NCBI RefSeq assembly: GCF_008040105.1
Contig: NZ_VRMG01000008.1
Location: 186,001-250,000, forward strand
Direction of reading: 5' to 3'
DNA: 64,000 nucleotides
From: Lacisediminihabitans profunda
GTDB lineage: Bacteria > Actinomycetota > Actinomycetes > Actinomycetales > Microbacteriaceae
The notes under the pieces: model-generated
What the model saw: only the letters and a program-made list of their open reading frames with translations
Database searches by the model: none
What the model was told of the DNA's origin: nothing
In this document: positions 18,001 through 25,315 of the stretch, one piece after another
Position numbering within the stretch: position 1 is the stretch's first letter
Layout of the letters: every line of letters starts with the position of its first letter
Position numbers and translations under genes: made by a program

Positions 18001-18044
18001 TCACAAAAGCCGGGACGCGCGTGTCGCGCGTCCCGGCTTTGTGA
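18001..18044 (-). terminator. Rho-independent terminator of rplS
   Basis: A near-perfect hairpin with arms containing AAGCCGGGACGCGCG and its complement around a two- to three-base loop, directly behind the rplS stop. On the minus strand it runs into TTTTGTGATTTTC. It separates rplS from the galactoside operon downstream. Confidence 0.85.
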
Positions 18045-18054
18045 AGATTATTCT

Positions 18055-18405
18055 CTAGTGCGCGTCGCGCTTTTCCTTGATCTTGGCCTTCTTGCCGCGG
18101 AGGTTGCGGAGGTAGTAGAGCTTCGCGCGGCGCACGTCGCCGCGGGTGACGACCTCGATGTGGTCGATGACCGGGGAGTGCACGGGGAAGGTGCGCTCGA
18201 CGCCGACCTGGAAGCTGACCTTGCGAACGCAGAACGTCTCGCGCACGCCCTCGCCGGAGCGGCCGATGACGACGCCCTGGAAGACCTGGATGCGGGAGCG
18301 GGTGCCCTCGACGATGTTTACGTGGACCTTCACGTTGTCGCCGGCACGGAAGTCCGGGATGTCCGAGCGGAGTGAGGCCGCATCTACGGCGTCAAGAATG
18401 TGCAT
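18055..18405 (-). CDS. rplS: 50S ribosomal protein L19
   Basis: A 116-residue L19, a large-subunit protein at the interface with the 30S subunit. Family-typical stretches are [51 protein letters not shown] and [20 protein letters not shown]. Length is normal. It is a single-gene transcript here, ending in a strong terminator; in many relatives it directly precedes lepB. Confidence 0.97.
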   Translation of the reverse strand: MHILDAVDAASLRSDIPDFRAGDNVKVHVNIVEGTRSRIQVFQGVVIGRSGEGVRETFCVRKVSFQVGVERTFPVHSPVIDHIEVVTRGDVRRAKLYYLRNLRGKKAKIKEKRDAH

Positions 18406-18484
18406 GGTGGTTCGCTCTCTGCAACCGCCACAGGTCGATCACGATATAGGTGAATCTCAGAAGGAAGTGGTGCCCGGTCTGTGA

Positions 18485-18508
18485 CGGCTCCCCTGTGGCA
18501 GAGCCGTG
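18485..18508 (-). promoter_or_regulatory. Hairpin upstream of rplS
   Basis: ACGGCTC (18485-18491) and GAGCCGT (18502-18508) form a perfect seven-base stem with a ten-base loop. It lies between the membrane-protein gene stop (18572) and rplS, about 80 bp before the rplS ATG. It may be a terminator for the upstream gene or part of an L19 leader; the sequence alone does not decide. Confidence 0.3.
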
Positions 18509-18571
18509 CTGAAGGCACAAGGGGTAATTCTGCCACATCGGCCGGGTCTGTGCCACTCGCCGGGCGACGGG

Positions 18572-19138
18572 TCAGCGCGTCCCGGCGGCGGCGGCATCCG
18601 GCGAGTCCCCCGCGCGGGGTCGCTCGGCCTGGTTGACCGCCGCCCGCAGCTCGTCGTAGTCGAGGCCGGTGAGGCGGGTCACCACCCCTTGGCGAGACTC
18701 CACGAGGTACTCGATGAGCACGACCCAGAGTGTGGTGAAGGCGAGGATGATGATCACCCCGCCCGAGATGTCCGCGATCGTGAACGACGCATCCCGGAAC
18801 GACTGCCCGAAGAGGTGCGTGGCGATCGAGGTGCCCTGCTCGTAGCTGTGCACCGAATCGACGACGAAGAAGCCGTAGGACAGCACGGCGACGTACCAGG
18901 CAGAGAGCAGCCACGCGTCGGTTCTCGACACGGCGCCGGATTGCCTGACACGTTTGCGCGCCCAGGTGATGGTGGTCACCACCGCGAGGAACACGAAGAG
19001 CAACGGAGCCAGGAAGAGGCCGATGGCGTAGTGCCAGCCAAGGATCACGCCGAAGAAGACCCGCCCGATCAGCAGCCACAGGGGCAGCACGATGGTTGCG
19101 GCGAACTGCGTATTGAACACAGCCCGGCGATACCACAT
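18572..19138 (-). CDS. Four-TM integral membrane protein of unknown function
   Basis: A 188-residue protein with four likely membrane segments: NTQFAATIVLPLWLLIGRVF, WHYAIGLFLAPLLFVFLAVV, the AWYVAVLSYGFFVVDSV region, and GGVIIILAFTTLWVVLIEYL. The tail is hydrophilic and Ala-rich. It diverges from map. TAAGCT lies seven bases before ATG 19138 and there is no Shine-Dalgarno, so it is probably nearly leaderless. I do not recognise a family beyond a small actinobacterial membrane protein. Confidence 0.75.
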   Translation of the reverse strand: MWYRRAVFNTQFAATIVLPLWLLIGRVFFGVILGWHYAIGLFLAPLLFVFLAVVTTITWARKRVRQSGAVSRTDAWLLSAWYVAVLSYGFFVVDSVHSYEQGTSIATHLFGQSFRDASFTIADISGGVIIILAFTTLWVVLIEYLVESRQGVVTRLTGLDYDELRAAVNQAERPRAGDSPDAAAAGTR

Positions 19139-19195
19139 GGGTAAAAGCTTACGCTCGCCGCGCGGGAGAATAAGTCGTACGAGACGAGGAGACGC

Positions 19196-19960
19196 ATGAT
19201 CGAGTTGAGAACACCCGCGGAAATCGACGAAATGAGGCCCGCCGGCCGTTTTGTCGCGAGCGTGCTGGAGGAACTCGTCGCCGCCTCGGCGGTGGGCGTC
19301 AATCTGCTGAAGCTCGATTCGATCGCCCAGTCCCTGATCCAGAAGGCCGGAGCGGAGAGCTGCTACGTCGACTACCACCCGTCGTTCGGCGCGATGCCGT
19401 TCGGCAAGGTGCTCTGCACGTCGGTCAACGACGCGGCCCTGCACGGCCTTCCGTTCGACTACCGCCTCGCCGACGGCGATGTGGTGAGCCTCGACTTCGC
19501 GGCATCCCTCGGCGGCTGGGTGGCAGACTCCGCCGTCACGATCGTCGTCGGCTCCGCCCGCGACGAGGATCTTCGCCTCATCGAGACCACCGAGCGCGCC
19601 CTCGCCGCCGGGATCGCCGCCGCGCAGCCGGGCGGCCGGATGGGCGACGTCTCGGCCGCGATCGGTGCGGTCTGCCGGGCGGCCGGCTTCGGGGTGAACA
19701 CGGACTTCGGCGGGCACGGGGTCGGGCACACGATGCACGGTGACCCCCACGTGCCCAACGACGGGCGGCCGGGGCGCGGGATTCCGCTACGCGCCGGACT
19801 CGTCTTCGCGATCGAACCCTGGCTCATGCAGTCGACTGACCGGATCTTCACCGACCCCGACGGGTGGACCCTGCGAAGCCTCGACGGGTCTCGGGCCGCC
19901 CATTCCGAGCACACGATCGCGATCACCGAGGAGGGCCCGCTCGTTCTCACCGCCCGCTGA
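19196..19960 (+). CDS. map: Type I methionine aminopeptidase
   Basis: A 254-residue methionine aminopeptidase that trims the N-terminal Met of nascent proteins. The pita-bread metal ligands are visible: Asp in VVSLDFAASLGGWVADSA (two Asp), His in GHGVGHTMHGDP, Glu in FAIEPWL and Glu in SEHTIAI. The YHPSFGAMPFGKVLCTSVN stretch shapes the substrate pocket. ATG 19196 has GAGGAG upstream. It stands alone, divergent from the membrane-protein gene, and its 3' end is followed by a repeat element. Confidence 0.93.
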   Translation: MIELRTPAEIDEMRPAGRFVASVLEELVAASAVGVNLLKLDSIAQSLIQKAGAESCYVDYHPSFGAMPFGKVLCTSVNDAALHGLPFDYRLADGDVVSLDFAASLGGWVADSAVTIVVGSARDEDLRLIETTERALAAGIAAAQPGGRMGDVSAAIGAVCRAAGFGVNTDFGGHGVGHTMHGDPHVPNDGRPGRGIPLRAGLVFAIEPWLMQSTDRIFTDPDGWTLRSLDGSRAAHSEHTIAITEEGPLVLTAR

Positions 19961-19992
19961 GGGCGGCGCCCCGCATCCATTCCATGGGCAGG

Positions 19993-20075
19993 CCGAAAAT
20001 GCAGGAGATTCGCCGCCGAATCGCAGGAACAGCGCTCCAGGAAACGTTCCCGTACCGAAAGTCCTGGCTTTTCAG
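19993..20075. repeat. Palindromic repeat, family D, copy 1
   Basis: CCGAAAATGCAGGAGATTCG at the left end and, on the other strand of the right end, CCTGAAAAGCCAGGACTTTCGG-like sequence form an imperfect inverted repeat about 83 bp long. It lies between the convergent map and trmD genes. The ends match the copy in mutM and a solo end near 31912. Confidence 0.55.
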
Positions 20076-20110
20076 GTCGGGCCGCGAATACACCGCGGGA
20101 TCGTCGCGCG

Positions 20111-20812
20111 CTACTCGGCGAGCAGGTCGGGCCGCACCCGCCGGGTGCGCTCGAGCTGCTGCTCGTGCCGCCACGCGGCGATCGCACCGTGGTTTCCGCT
20201 CAGCAACACCGGCGGCACCTCGAAGCCCCGCCACTCGGCCGGCTTGGTGTAGCTCGGATACTCGAGCAGGCCATCCGAATGGGACTCCTCCACGAGACTC
20301 TCGGGGTTGCCCACGACGCCGGGGATGAGCCGGCCGATCGCCTCGATCATCGCCATCGTGGCCACCTCGCCGCCGTTGAGCACGTAGTCGCCGAGGCTCA
20401 CGAGCCGAACCGTCGCGCGCGTCGAGGCGTAGTCGACGACTCTCTGGTCGATCCCCTCGTACCGGCCGCAGCCGAACACGAGCTGCCGCTCCACCGCGAG
20501 CTCGCGCGCCATGGACTGGCTGAACAGCTCGCCGGCCGGAGAAGGGAAGATGATCACGGGCGGCGCGGCATGCTGCGCCTCGCTGGCGTACAGGATGCTG
20601 TCCAGCGCGTCGCCCCAGGGCTCCGGGCGCATGACCATGCCGGCTCCCCCGCCGTACGGGGTGTCGTCCACCGTGCGGTGCCTGTCGTAGGTGTAGTCCC
20701 GCAGGTCGTGCACGGCGAGATCGATGAGTCCGTTCTGCCGCGCCTTGCCGAGCAGTGACACATCCAGCACGGAGAAGAACTCCGGAAAGATCGTCACGAT
20801 GTCGATGCGCAT
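20111..20812 (-). CDS. trmD: tRNA (guanine37-N1)-methyltransferase TrmD
   Basis: A 233-residue TrmD, the SPOUT methyltransferase that makes m1G37 in tRNAs to prevent frameshifting. [13 protein letters not shown] opens the protein, [13 protein letters not shown] and [13 protein letters not shown] are signature segments, and the SAM-binding trefoil knot is [15 protein letters not shown] 20812 is chosen for homology; the frame upstream is antisense or rimM shadow. It follows rimM by 11 nt in the rpsP-KH-rimM-trmD transcript. Confidence 0.96.
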   Translation of the reverse strand: MRIDIVTIFPEFFSVLDVSLLGKARQNGLIDLAVHDLRDYTYDRHRTVDDTPYGGGAGMVMRPEPWGDALDSILYASEAQHAAPPVIIFPSPAGELFSQSMARELAVERQLVFGCGRYEGIDQRVVDYASTRATVRLVSLGDYVLNGGEVATMAMIEAIGRLIPGVVGNPESLVEESHSDGLLEYPSYTKPAEWRGFEVPPVLLSGNHGAIAAWRHEQQLERTRRVRPDLLAE

Positions 20813-20823
20813 CGACGGACTCC

Positions 20824-21471
20824 TTAGTCGGTGACGGTTTCTGGCCCGACGGCAGCGTCGGTCGGCTCGTCTGGCTTGCCTGGCTCGATCGGTTCGCCCG
20901 GCTCGTCTGGCTCGTCTGGGAGTTCCTCGAACAGTCCGGCGGGCGGAGTCACGGTGAGGGTGCCGGCGGCGATGTCGACCGTCGGAACGATCGCCTTCAC
21001 GAACGGAACGAGCACCTCGCCGGTCTCGGTCGTGACGTGGATGAGGTCTTGGGCCGGCAGGTGATCCACCAGGCTGACGGTGCCCACCCGCACGCCGTCG
21101 CGCATCACGGCGAGTCCGACGAGCTGGTGGTCGTACCAGGCGTCTTCCTCGTCGGAGGGCTCGCTCAGGTCCTGGTCCACCCAGAGAATGGCCTTGACCA
21201 GGGTCTCGGCGACGCTGCGGTCCGGCACATCCTTGAAGAACGCGACAGGCTGCGCGTTGTACCACTTGAGCTCGGTCAGCTCGAGGGTCTTGCCGTGCCA
21301 GTCGGAACTGGTCGGCACCTGAAGGGTGAACACGGCGCCCGGAACGAAACGACGTTCCGGGGCATCCGTGTACATCTCAACTTTGATCGCTCCCTTGAGG
21401 CCGTGAGCCTTGGTGAGTCGACCGACCCTGAGCTGGTCGTGGGGCTGTGTCTCTCTAGAAATCGGTATCAA
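20824..21471 (-). CDS. rimM: Ribosome maturation factor RimM
   Basis: RimM, a 16S processing factor that binds S19. The RimM domain ([20 protein letters not shown], then [11 protein letters not shown]) is followed by the PRC barrel ([17 protein letters not shown]). The C-terminus is extended by repeated acidic-Pro units ([18 protein letters not shown]) encoded by a short DNA repeat at about 20860-20930. No ATG fits the start; a TTG at 21471 inside the KH gene is the most economical choice, and a start further upstream at 21504 is possible. Confidence 0.9.
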   Translation of the reverse strand: MIPISRETQPHDQLRVGRLTKAHGLKGAIKVEMYTDAPERRFVPGAVFTLQVPTSSDWHGKTLELTELKWYNAQPVAFFKDVPDRSVAETLVKAILWVDQDLSEPSDEEDAWYDHQLVGLAVMRDGVRVGTVSLVDHLPAQDLIHVTTETGEVLVPFVKAIVPTVDIAAGTLTVTPPAGLFEELPDEPDEPGEPIEPGKPDEPTDAAVGPETVTD

Positions 21472-21691
21472 CCACGTCAACGCGCACCTTGCGGCCGTCG
21501 GCAAGCGCCGACACGAGGGTGCGAAGCGCCTTGGCGGTGCGACCCGCGCGACCGATCACGCGACCGAGGTCCTCGGGGTGCACGCGCACCTCGAGCACGT
21601 CGCCTCGCGGCGAGGTCTTCGCCACAACCTGGACGTCGTCCGGGTTGTCGACGATCCCCTTGACGAGATGTTCGAGCGCGGCTGCGAGCAT
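21455..21691 (-). CDS. KH-domain RNA-binding protein (KhpA type)
   Basis: A 78-residue single KH domain protein. The GxxG loop region is VIGRAGRTAKALRTLV, preceded by EVRVHPEDLGR. The gene sits between rpsP and rimM, three bases after the rpsP stop, its standard position in actinobacteria and firmicutes. KhpA proteins bind RNA, often with KhpB. Its 3' end overlaps the probable rimM start. Confidence 0.92.
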   Translation of the reverse strand: MLAAALEHLVKGIVDNPDDVQVVAKTSPRGDVLEVRVHPEDLGRVIGRAGRTAKALRTLVSALADGRKVRVDVVDTDF

Positions 21692-21694
21692 TCC

Positions 21695-22246
21695 CTACGC
21701 CTTGTCGGCTTTGGCGTCTTCTGCCTCGGCCTCTTCGGTGACGTCGGCCTTGGCCTCCGCCTCGTCAGACGTGGCTTCGACCACCGCGGCGTCGGCCGGG
21801 GCGATGTCCTCGACCGCGGGTGCGATCTCGGCGTCGGCCTCTGGGGCCTCGGCGGCTTCGGCCTTGGCCGGGGCCTCGACCTTGGCGGCAGGCGCCTCGG
21901 CCTTGGGCTTCAGCACGGGCTTCTTCTTCTCGTCGGCGACGTACTCGACCTTGGATTCCTTGGTCTTCACGGTGCTGACTGCGTTCTTGTCACCCTTGAA
22001 GATTCCCCAGTCGCCCGTGAGCTTCAGGAGGGCTTCAACCTGCTCGGTCGGCTGGGCGCCGACGCTGAGCCAGTACTGGGCACGCTCCGAGTCGACCTCG
22101 ATGAACGAAGGCTCCTCGGTGGGGTGGTACTTGCCGATCTCCTCGATGGAACGACCATCACGCTTCGTGCGTGCGTCGACAACGACGATTCGGTAGAAAG
22201 GAGCGCGGATCTTGCCCATGCGCTTCAAACGAATCTTTACAGCCAC
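21695..22246 (-). CDS. rpsP: 30S ribosomal protein S16 with long acidic C-terminal extension
   Basis: A 183-residue protein whose first 85 or so residues are ordinary S16 ([56 protein letters not shown]). About 90 residues follow that are rich in Ala, Glu, Lys and Asp, beginning with [20 protein letters not shown] and ending KADKA. S16 is usually 80-100 residues; extended forms occur in actinobacteria. GGAGAATT precedes the ATG. It heads the rpsP-KH-rimM-trmD transcript. Confidence 0.95.
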   Translation of the reverse strand: MAVKIRLKRMGKIRAPFYRIVVVDARTKRDGRSIEEIGKYHPTEEPSFIEVDSERAQYWLSVGAQPTEQVEALLKLTGDWGIFKGDKNAVSTVKTKESKVEYVADEKKKPVLKPKAEAPAAKVEAPAKAEAAEAPEADAEIAPAVEDIAPADAAVVEATSDEAEAKADVTEEAEAEDAKADKA

Positions 22247-22398
22247 AATTCTCCGTAGTTAATGTGTTGGGGCGAACTGCTTGCCGTGAGCGTGGGGTGC
22301 ACACTCGGCAGAAAAGCTCTGATGGGAGTCGGTGCCGACTGATTAGAGGGTCGGACGGCCAAAGACTCGACTAATCATTCTTGCAGATTTCGAGCGGT
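22247..22398 (-). promoter_or_regulatory. rpsP leader and promoter region
   Basis: This gap between the DMT transporter stop and rpsP holds a perfect inverted repeat AGTCGG-TG-CCGACT (22327-22340) and, nearer rpsP, a weaker pairing of TGCCG with CGGCA (about 22284-22312). These could be a terminator for the transporter gene plus an rpsP leader hairpin. I cannot assign a known leader family. Confidence 0.35.
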
Positions 22399-23346
22399 TC
22401 AGGAACCAGTCTGCGAAACCGCCGCCCGAGAACCCGTGCGGGCCGCCCTGCGGGGCCTCCGGCGAGAGAGCGCCACGCCGACCAGGCAGATGACGCCGCC
22501 GACGATGGCGAGAGGCGCCGGGATCTCCCCGAAGAACGCGAGGCCGAGCAAAACAGCGATGGCCGGCACGACATAGGTCGTGACGCCGAGCTGCCCGGCC
22601 GGCATCTTCGACAGGGCGAACGCCCAGGTGCTGAAGGCGAGCGCCGTGGGCACCGCTCCGAGATAGACGGCGCCGAGGATGCTCGCCACCGGCGCGCGCC
22701 CGAGGTCGTGAACGAGCTCGCCGAGGAACGGTGTGCAGGCGACCATGCCGATGACGCAGCCCATGAAGGTCGTCTGGCGGGCGGGGATGCGGCGCAGCAG
22801 CGGCTTCTGACAGAGCACGCCGGTGGCATAGGTCAGGGCGGCGAGCAGGGACCAGAGCACTCCGGTGCCGTCGCCGAAGCCGGAGATTCCCGTGCCGAGG
22901 CCGATCAGCACGACGCCGAAGAACGCCACCCCCGCTCCGATGGCGAGCCACTTGGGGATGCCCTCGCCGAGGAAGATCCCCGCCCCGAGCGCGATGAGGA
23001 TGGGGCCGATGTTCACGATCATCGCGGTCGTGCCCGCGTCGAGGCTGTGCTCGGCGATGTTGAGCGCCACGTTGTAGGCGCCGAACCACGCGACGCCGAA
23101 GACGATCACGAGCACCCACTCGCGTCGTGTCGGCGCGACCCAGCGGCGCCCGATCACCAGGGAAGAGAGCAGGATGGAGCCCACGGTCAGCCGCAGAAGC
23201 GCGAGCGCTCCCCCGCCGAAGTGCGGCGCCACGCCCCGGATCACCACGAAAGCGCTCGCCCAGGCGAGAACGGTCACGACGATCGCGGCGAACACCGGGG
23301 TCGAGAGCCTGCCGGCAGTGCTGACACGGTCCGATGTTGTGGTCAT
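22399..23346 (-). CDS. DMT-superfamily (EamA) transporter
   Basis: A 315-residue membrane protein with ten predicted segments in two EamA repeats. The first starts at FAAIVVTVLAWASAFVVIRG and the second with LWSLLAALTYATGVLCQKPL; GAVPTALAFSTWAFALSKMPA and YVVPAIAVLLGLAFFGEIP are hallmark segments. Such proteins export amino acids, bases or drugs, but the substrate cannot be read here. TAGCGT exactly six bases before the ATG suggests a leaderless mRNA. Confidence 0.9.
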   Translation of the reverse strand: MTTTSDRVSTAGRLSTPVFAAIVVTVLAWASAFVVIRGVAPHFGGGALALLRLTVGSILLSSLVIGRRWVAPTRREWVLVIVFGVAWFGAYNVALNIAEHSLDAGTTAMIVNIGPILIALGAGIFLGEGIPKWLAIGAGVAFFGVVLIGLGTGISGFGDGTGVLWSLLAALTYATGVLCQKPLLRRIPARQTTFMGCVIGMVACTPFLGELVHDLGRAPVASILGAVYLGAVPTALAFSTWAFALSKMPAGQLGVTTYVVPAIAVLLGLAFFGEIPAPLAIVGGVICLVGVALSRRRPRRAARTGSRAAVSQTGS

Positions 23347-23352
23347 GTGCCC

Positions 23353-23358
23353 ACGCTA
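23353..23358 (-). promoter_or_regulatory. -10 hexamer of the DMT transporter gene (leaderless)
   Basis: TAGCGT on the minus strand, six bases before ATG 23346; no Shine-Dalgarno is present. Confidence 0.5.
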
Positions 23359-23490
23359 ACCGTCGCCACCGCCATTCTTCTCGCGGAATACGGACCTGAC
23401 TGTTTCTGCCCGAAGGTTGTCCCTTAAGCGCCGCCGCGGCATCCGCATCTCCCGGCGCACCACCCGTCCAACCGAGTCTCCCGTCGGCCA

Positions 23491-23585
23491 GCGCTTCTCC
23501 GGAGGTTTGTCCGCAATCCGCCATCTGGAACCCAAAAACTGGTGCTCAGGGCGCGATTCCGGAGAAACCTCCGGAGAAACGCGTG
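23491..23585. repeat. Palindromic repeat, family A, copy 1
   Basis: About 95 bp bounded by GCGCTTCTCCGGAGGTTTGT on the left and AACCTCCGGAGAAACGCG on the right, an inverted repeat of roughly 18 bp. The interior contains CCATCTGGAACCC, which copy 2 nearly repeats. It lies in the 435-bp gene-free gap between the DMT transporter start and the LLM pseudogene end. Confidence 0.75.
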
Positions 23586-23639
23586 CCGCCGATGGCTGGT
23601 GCCGCCTCGTCGCTGCGGGGCTTAGCCTCCGGCAGGCCG

Positions 23640-23733
23640 GCGCTTCTCCGGAGGTTTGTCTACAAACCGCCTTCTGGAACCCAGCACCGGGACTCAGAGC
23701 CCGATTCTGGCGCAAACCTCCGGAGAAACGCGT
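23640..23733. repeat. Palindromic repeat, family A, copy 2
   Basis: About 94 bp with the same termini (GCGCTTCTCCGGAGGTTTGT and AAACCTCCGGAGAAACGCG) and a similar interior (CTTCTGGAACCCAG) as copy 1, which ends 55 bp away in the same orientation. A third copy is inside smc. Confidence 0.75.
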
Positions 23734-23781
23734 GGGCGCCGGCGGGCGCTGCTCGCGTGGGCGCCGGCGGCGCTGCTCCCG

Positions 23782-24515
23782 TCAGCCGGCGTTCTTCGCG
23801 TCGCGCCAGGCCAGCCAGTCGCGAACCGGGGCGAGATCGTAGGCGGGGCCGGAGAGTCCGATGGTGAAGAGGCTGGTGCCGAGCGCGTGAAGCTCGTCGG
23901 CCTGATCGTGGTTGCGGCCGCGCAGCTCGGTCGAGATCTCGATCTGCGAGACGTCGCGACCCACCTCCGATCCGTGCTCCGCGAGGATGCCGAGCTTGCG
24001 CTCCAGAGTCTCCGGGTCGCTGAACGAGTGCCAGATGTCCGCGTGCTTCGCCACGATCCGCAGGGTCTTCTTCTCGCCGCCTCCGCCGATCAGCACGGGG
24101 ATGTGCCGGGTCGGCGCCGGGTTGAGCTTCGCCCACCGCGCCTCGATCACCGGCAGGGCCTCCGCGAGTGCATCGAGCCGCTTGCCGACCGTGCCGAACT
24201 CGTAGCCGTATTCCAGGTAGTCCTTCTCGAACCAGCCGGACCCGGTGCCGAAGATGAACCGGCCGGTTCCGGTGCCCTTTGCGCTGATGTGGGCACCCGC
24301 GAGGTCTGCTCGGCCAGGGCGGCGAGCATCGTCCAGGACTCGAAGTGCAGGCCGTCCGGGTCGCCGGACAGCGGGTAGAAGTGGTCCCAATTGAAGAGGA
24401 TGTCGACGCCGAGGTCTTCAAGCTCGGCCGCGGTCTCGCGGATCTTCTCGTACGTGGCGTGTTGGGGGGCGATCTGCACGCCGAGGCGCACCGGACGGTT
24501 GTGTGCTGAGGTCAT
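23782..24515 (-). pseudogene. LLM-class F420-dependent oxidoreductase gene with an internal frameshifting deletion
   Basis: Two frames together make one luciferase-like oxidoreductase. The first (24515 to about 24300) reads VRLGVQIAPQHATYEKIRE, GVDILFNWDHFYPL and MLAALAEQTSRV. The second, from about 24300 down to 23782, reads RFIFGTGSGWFEKDYLEYGY and PVLIGGGGEKKTLRI. Where family members have about 30 more residues (a region ending in DHIS), the DNA jumps from SRV to the HIS codons and changes frame, so the product is lost. TAGGCT six bases before ATG 24515 shows an intact leaderless start. A sequencing or assembly error is less likely than a deletion, since whole codons are missing. Confidence 0.75.
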
Positions 24516-24521
24516 GACTCG

Positions 24522-24527
24522 AGCCTA
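24522..24527 (-). promoter_or_regulatory. -10 hexamer of the LLM pseudogene (leaderless)
   Basis: TAGGCT on the minus strand, six bases before ATG 24515. Confidence 0.5.
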
Positions 24528-24557
24528 GAACGACCGGGAGCCCGGTGCCTTTCTCCG

Positions 24558-24599
24558 ACTCGGATCGACTCCGAGTGTTCTCATTCGGGGTGTTCTCAT
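24558..24599. promoter_or_regulatory. Inverted and direct repeats in front of the SGNH lipoprotein gene
   Basis: A perfect inverted repeat ACTCGGA-N5-TCCGAGT (24558-24576) is followed by two copies of GTGTTCTCAT 15 bp apart (24575-24584 and 24590-24599). They sit between two divergent starts and just upstream of TAACCT, the likely -10 for ATG 24626. They look like binding sites for a regulator, which is an inference. Confidence 0.4.
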
Positions 24600-24625
24600 A
24601 GGGTCTGGGACGTAACCTATCGACC

Positions 24626-25315
24626 ATGCCCCTGCGCCAGCCACGATTCGTCGCGCTTGCCGCGATACTCGTCGCTGCCCTCGCCCTGGGCGGATGCGCG
24701 TCGGATGACCTCGACACGAACACGACCAGCGCAGCGACCTCCGCCCATTCGAGTCCCGTCGTCGTGGCGATCGGGGACTCGATCATGAAGGGCCACGGAC
24801 TTACTCCGGCCCAGTCGTGGCCGGCGCTGCTCGCCAAGACCAACGCGTGGTCACTCGACAACCTCGCCTGCGACGGCGCCGGTTTCGTGAAGGCGGGAGA
24901 CGCGGATGATTGCGGAGGCGATTTCTCCGGCCTGGTCGCCGAGGCGGTGGCTGCCAAACCGTCCCTCATCCTGATCTCGGGCAGCAGCAACGACCTGGGC
25001 ATCAGCAACAGCCAATTGCAGGAGCAGACGATTCAGGTCGTGACGGCGCTGCGTGCCGCCCTCCCCACGACGACGATCGTCGGAATCAGCACCGTCTGGA
25101 ACGACACAGCAGCACCCGACCAGATGGACGACATCAATGAGCAGGTGCGCCAGGCCCTGAAGGGAGTGGGCGGCGTGTACCTCGACATCGGGCAGCCGCT
25201 CGCCGGCCACCGCGCGTGGCTGCAGAGCGACGACGTGCACCCCACCGCGAAGGGCCAGCGGGAGCTCGCGAAGGCGATCGCCGGTGCCGTGCGCAGCGCG
25301 AAGCTGAAGCTCTAG
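24626..25315 (+). CDS. SGNH/GDSL-family hydrolase, lipoprotein
   Basis: A 229-residue secreted esterase-like protein. The signal peptide ends at lipobox LGGC (Cys24). Block I is AIGDSIMKGHG with the nucleophilic Ser, block III is GSSNDLG, and block V is SDDVHPTAKG with the catalytic Asp-His. Likely anchored outside the cell and acting on esters or acyl sugars; the substrate is unknown. TAACCT lies seven bases before the ATG. Its stop shares the palindrome CTAG with the convergent ffh stop. Confidence 0.88.
   Translation: MPLRQPRFVALAAILVAALALGGCASDDLDTNTTSAATSAHSSPVVVAIGDSIMKGHGLTPAQSWPALLAKTNAWSLDNLACDGAGFVKAGDADDCGGDFSGLVAEAVAAKPSLILISGSSNDLGISNSQLQEQTIQVVTALRAALPTTTIVGISTVWNDTAAPDQMDDINEQVRQALKGVGGVYLDIGQPLAGHRAWLQSDDVHPTAKGQRELAKAIAGAVRSAKLKL

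Larger units (their letters stand above)
23347..23781. other. Gene-free gap between the DMT transporter and the LLM pseudogene
   Basis: About 435 bp with two family A repeats, the transporter's leaderless start region on the left and C/G-rich degenerate sequence on the right. The frames across it are repeat-derived and show no protein motif. Confidence 0.55.

Noticed and set aside
19141-19152. GTAAAAGCTTAC palindrome as an operator
   Set aside because: It coincides with the probable -10 (TAAGCT on the minus strand) of the membrane-protein gene, so a chance palindrome is the simpler reading.
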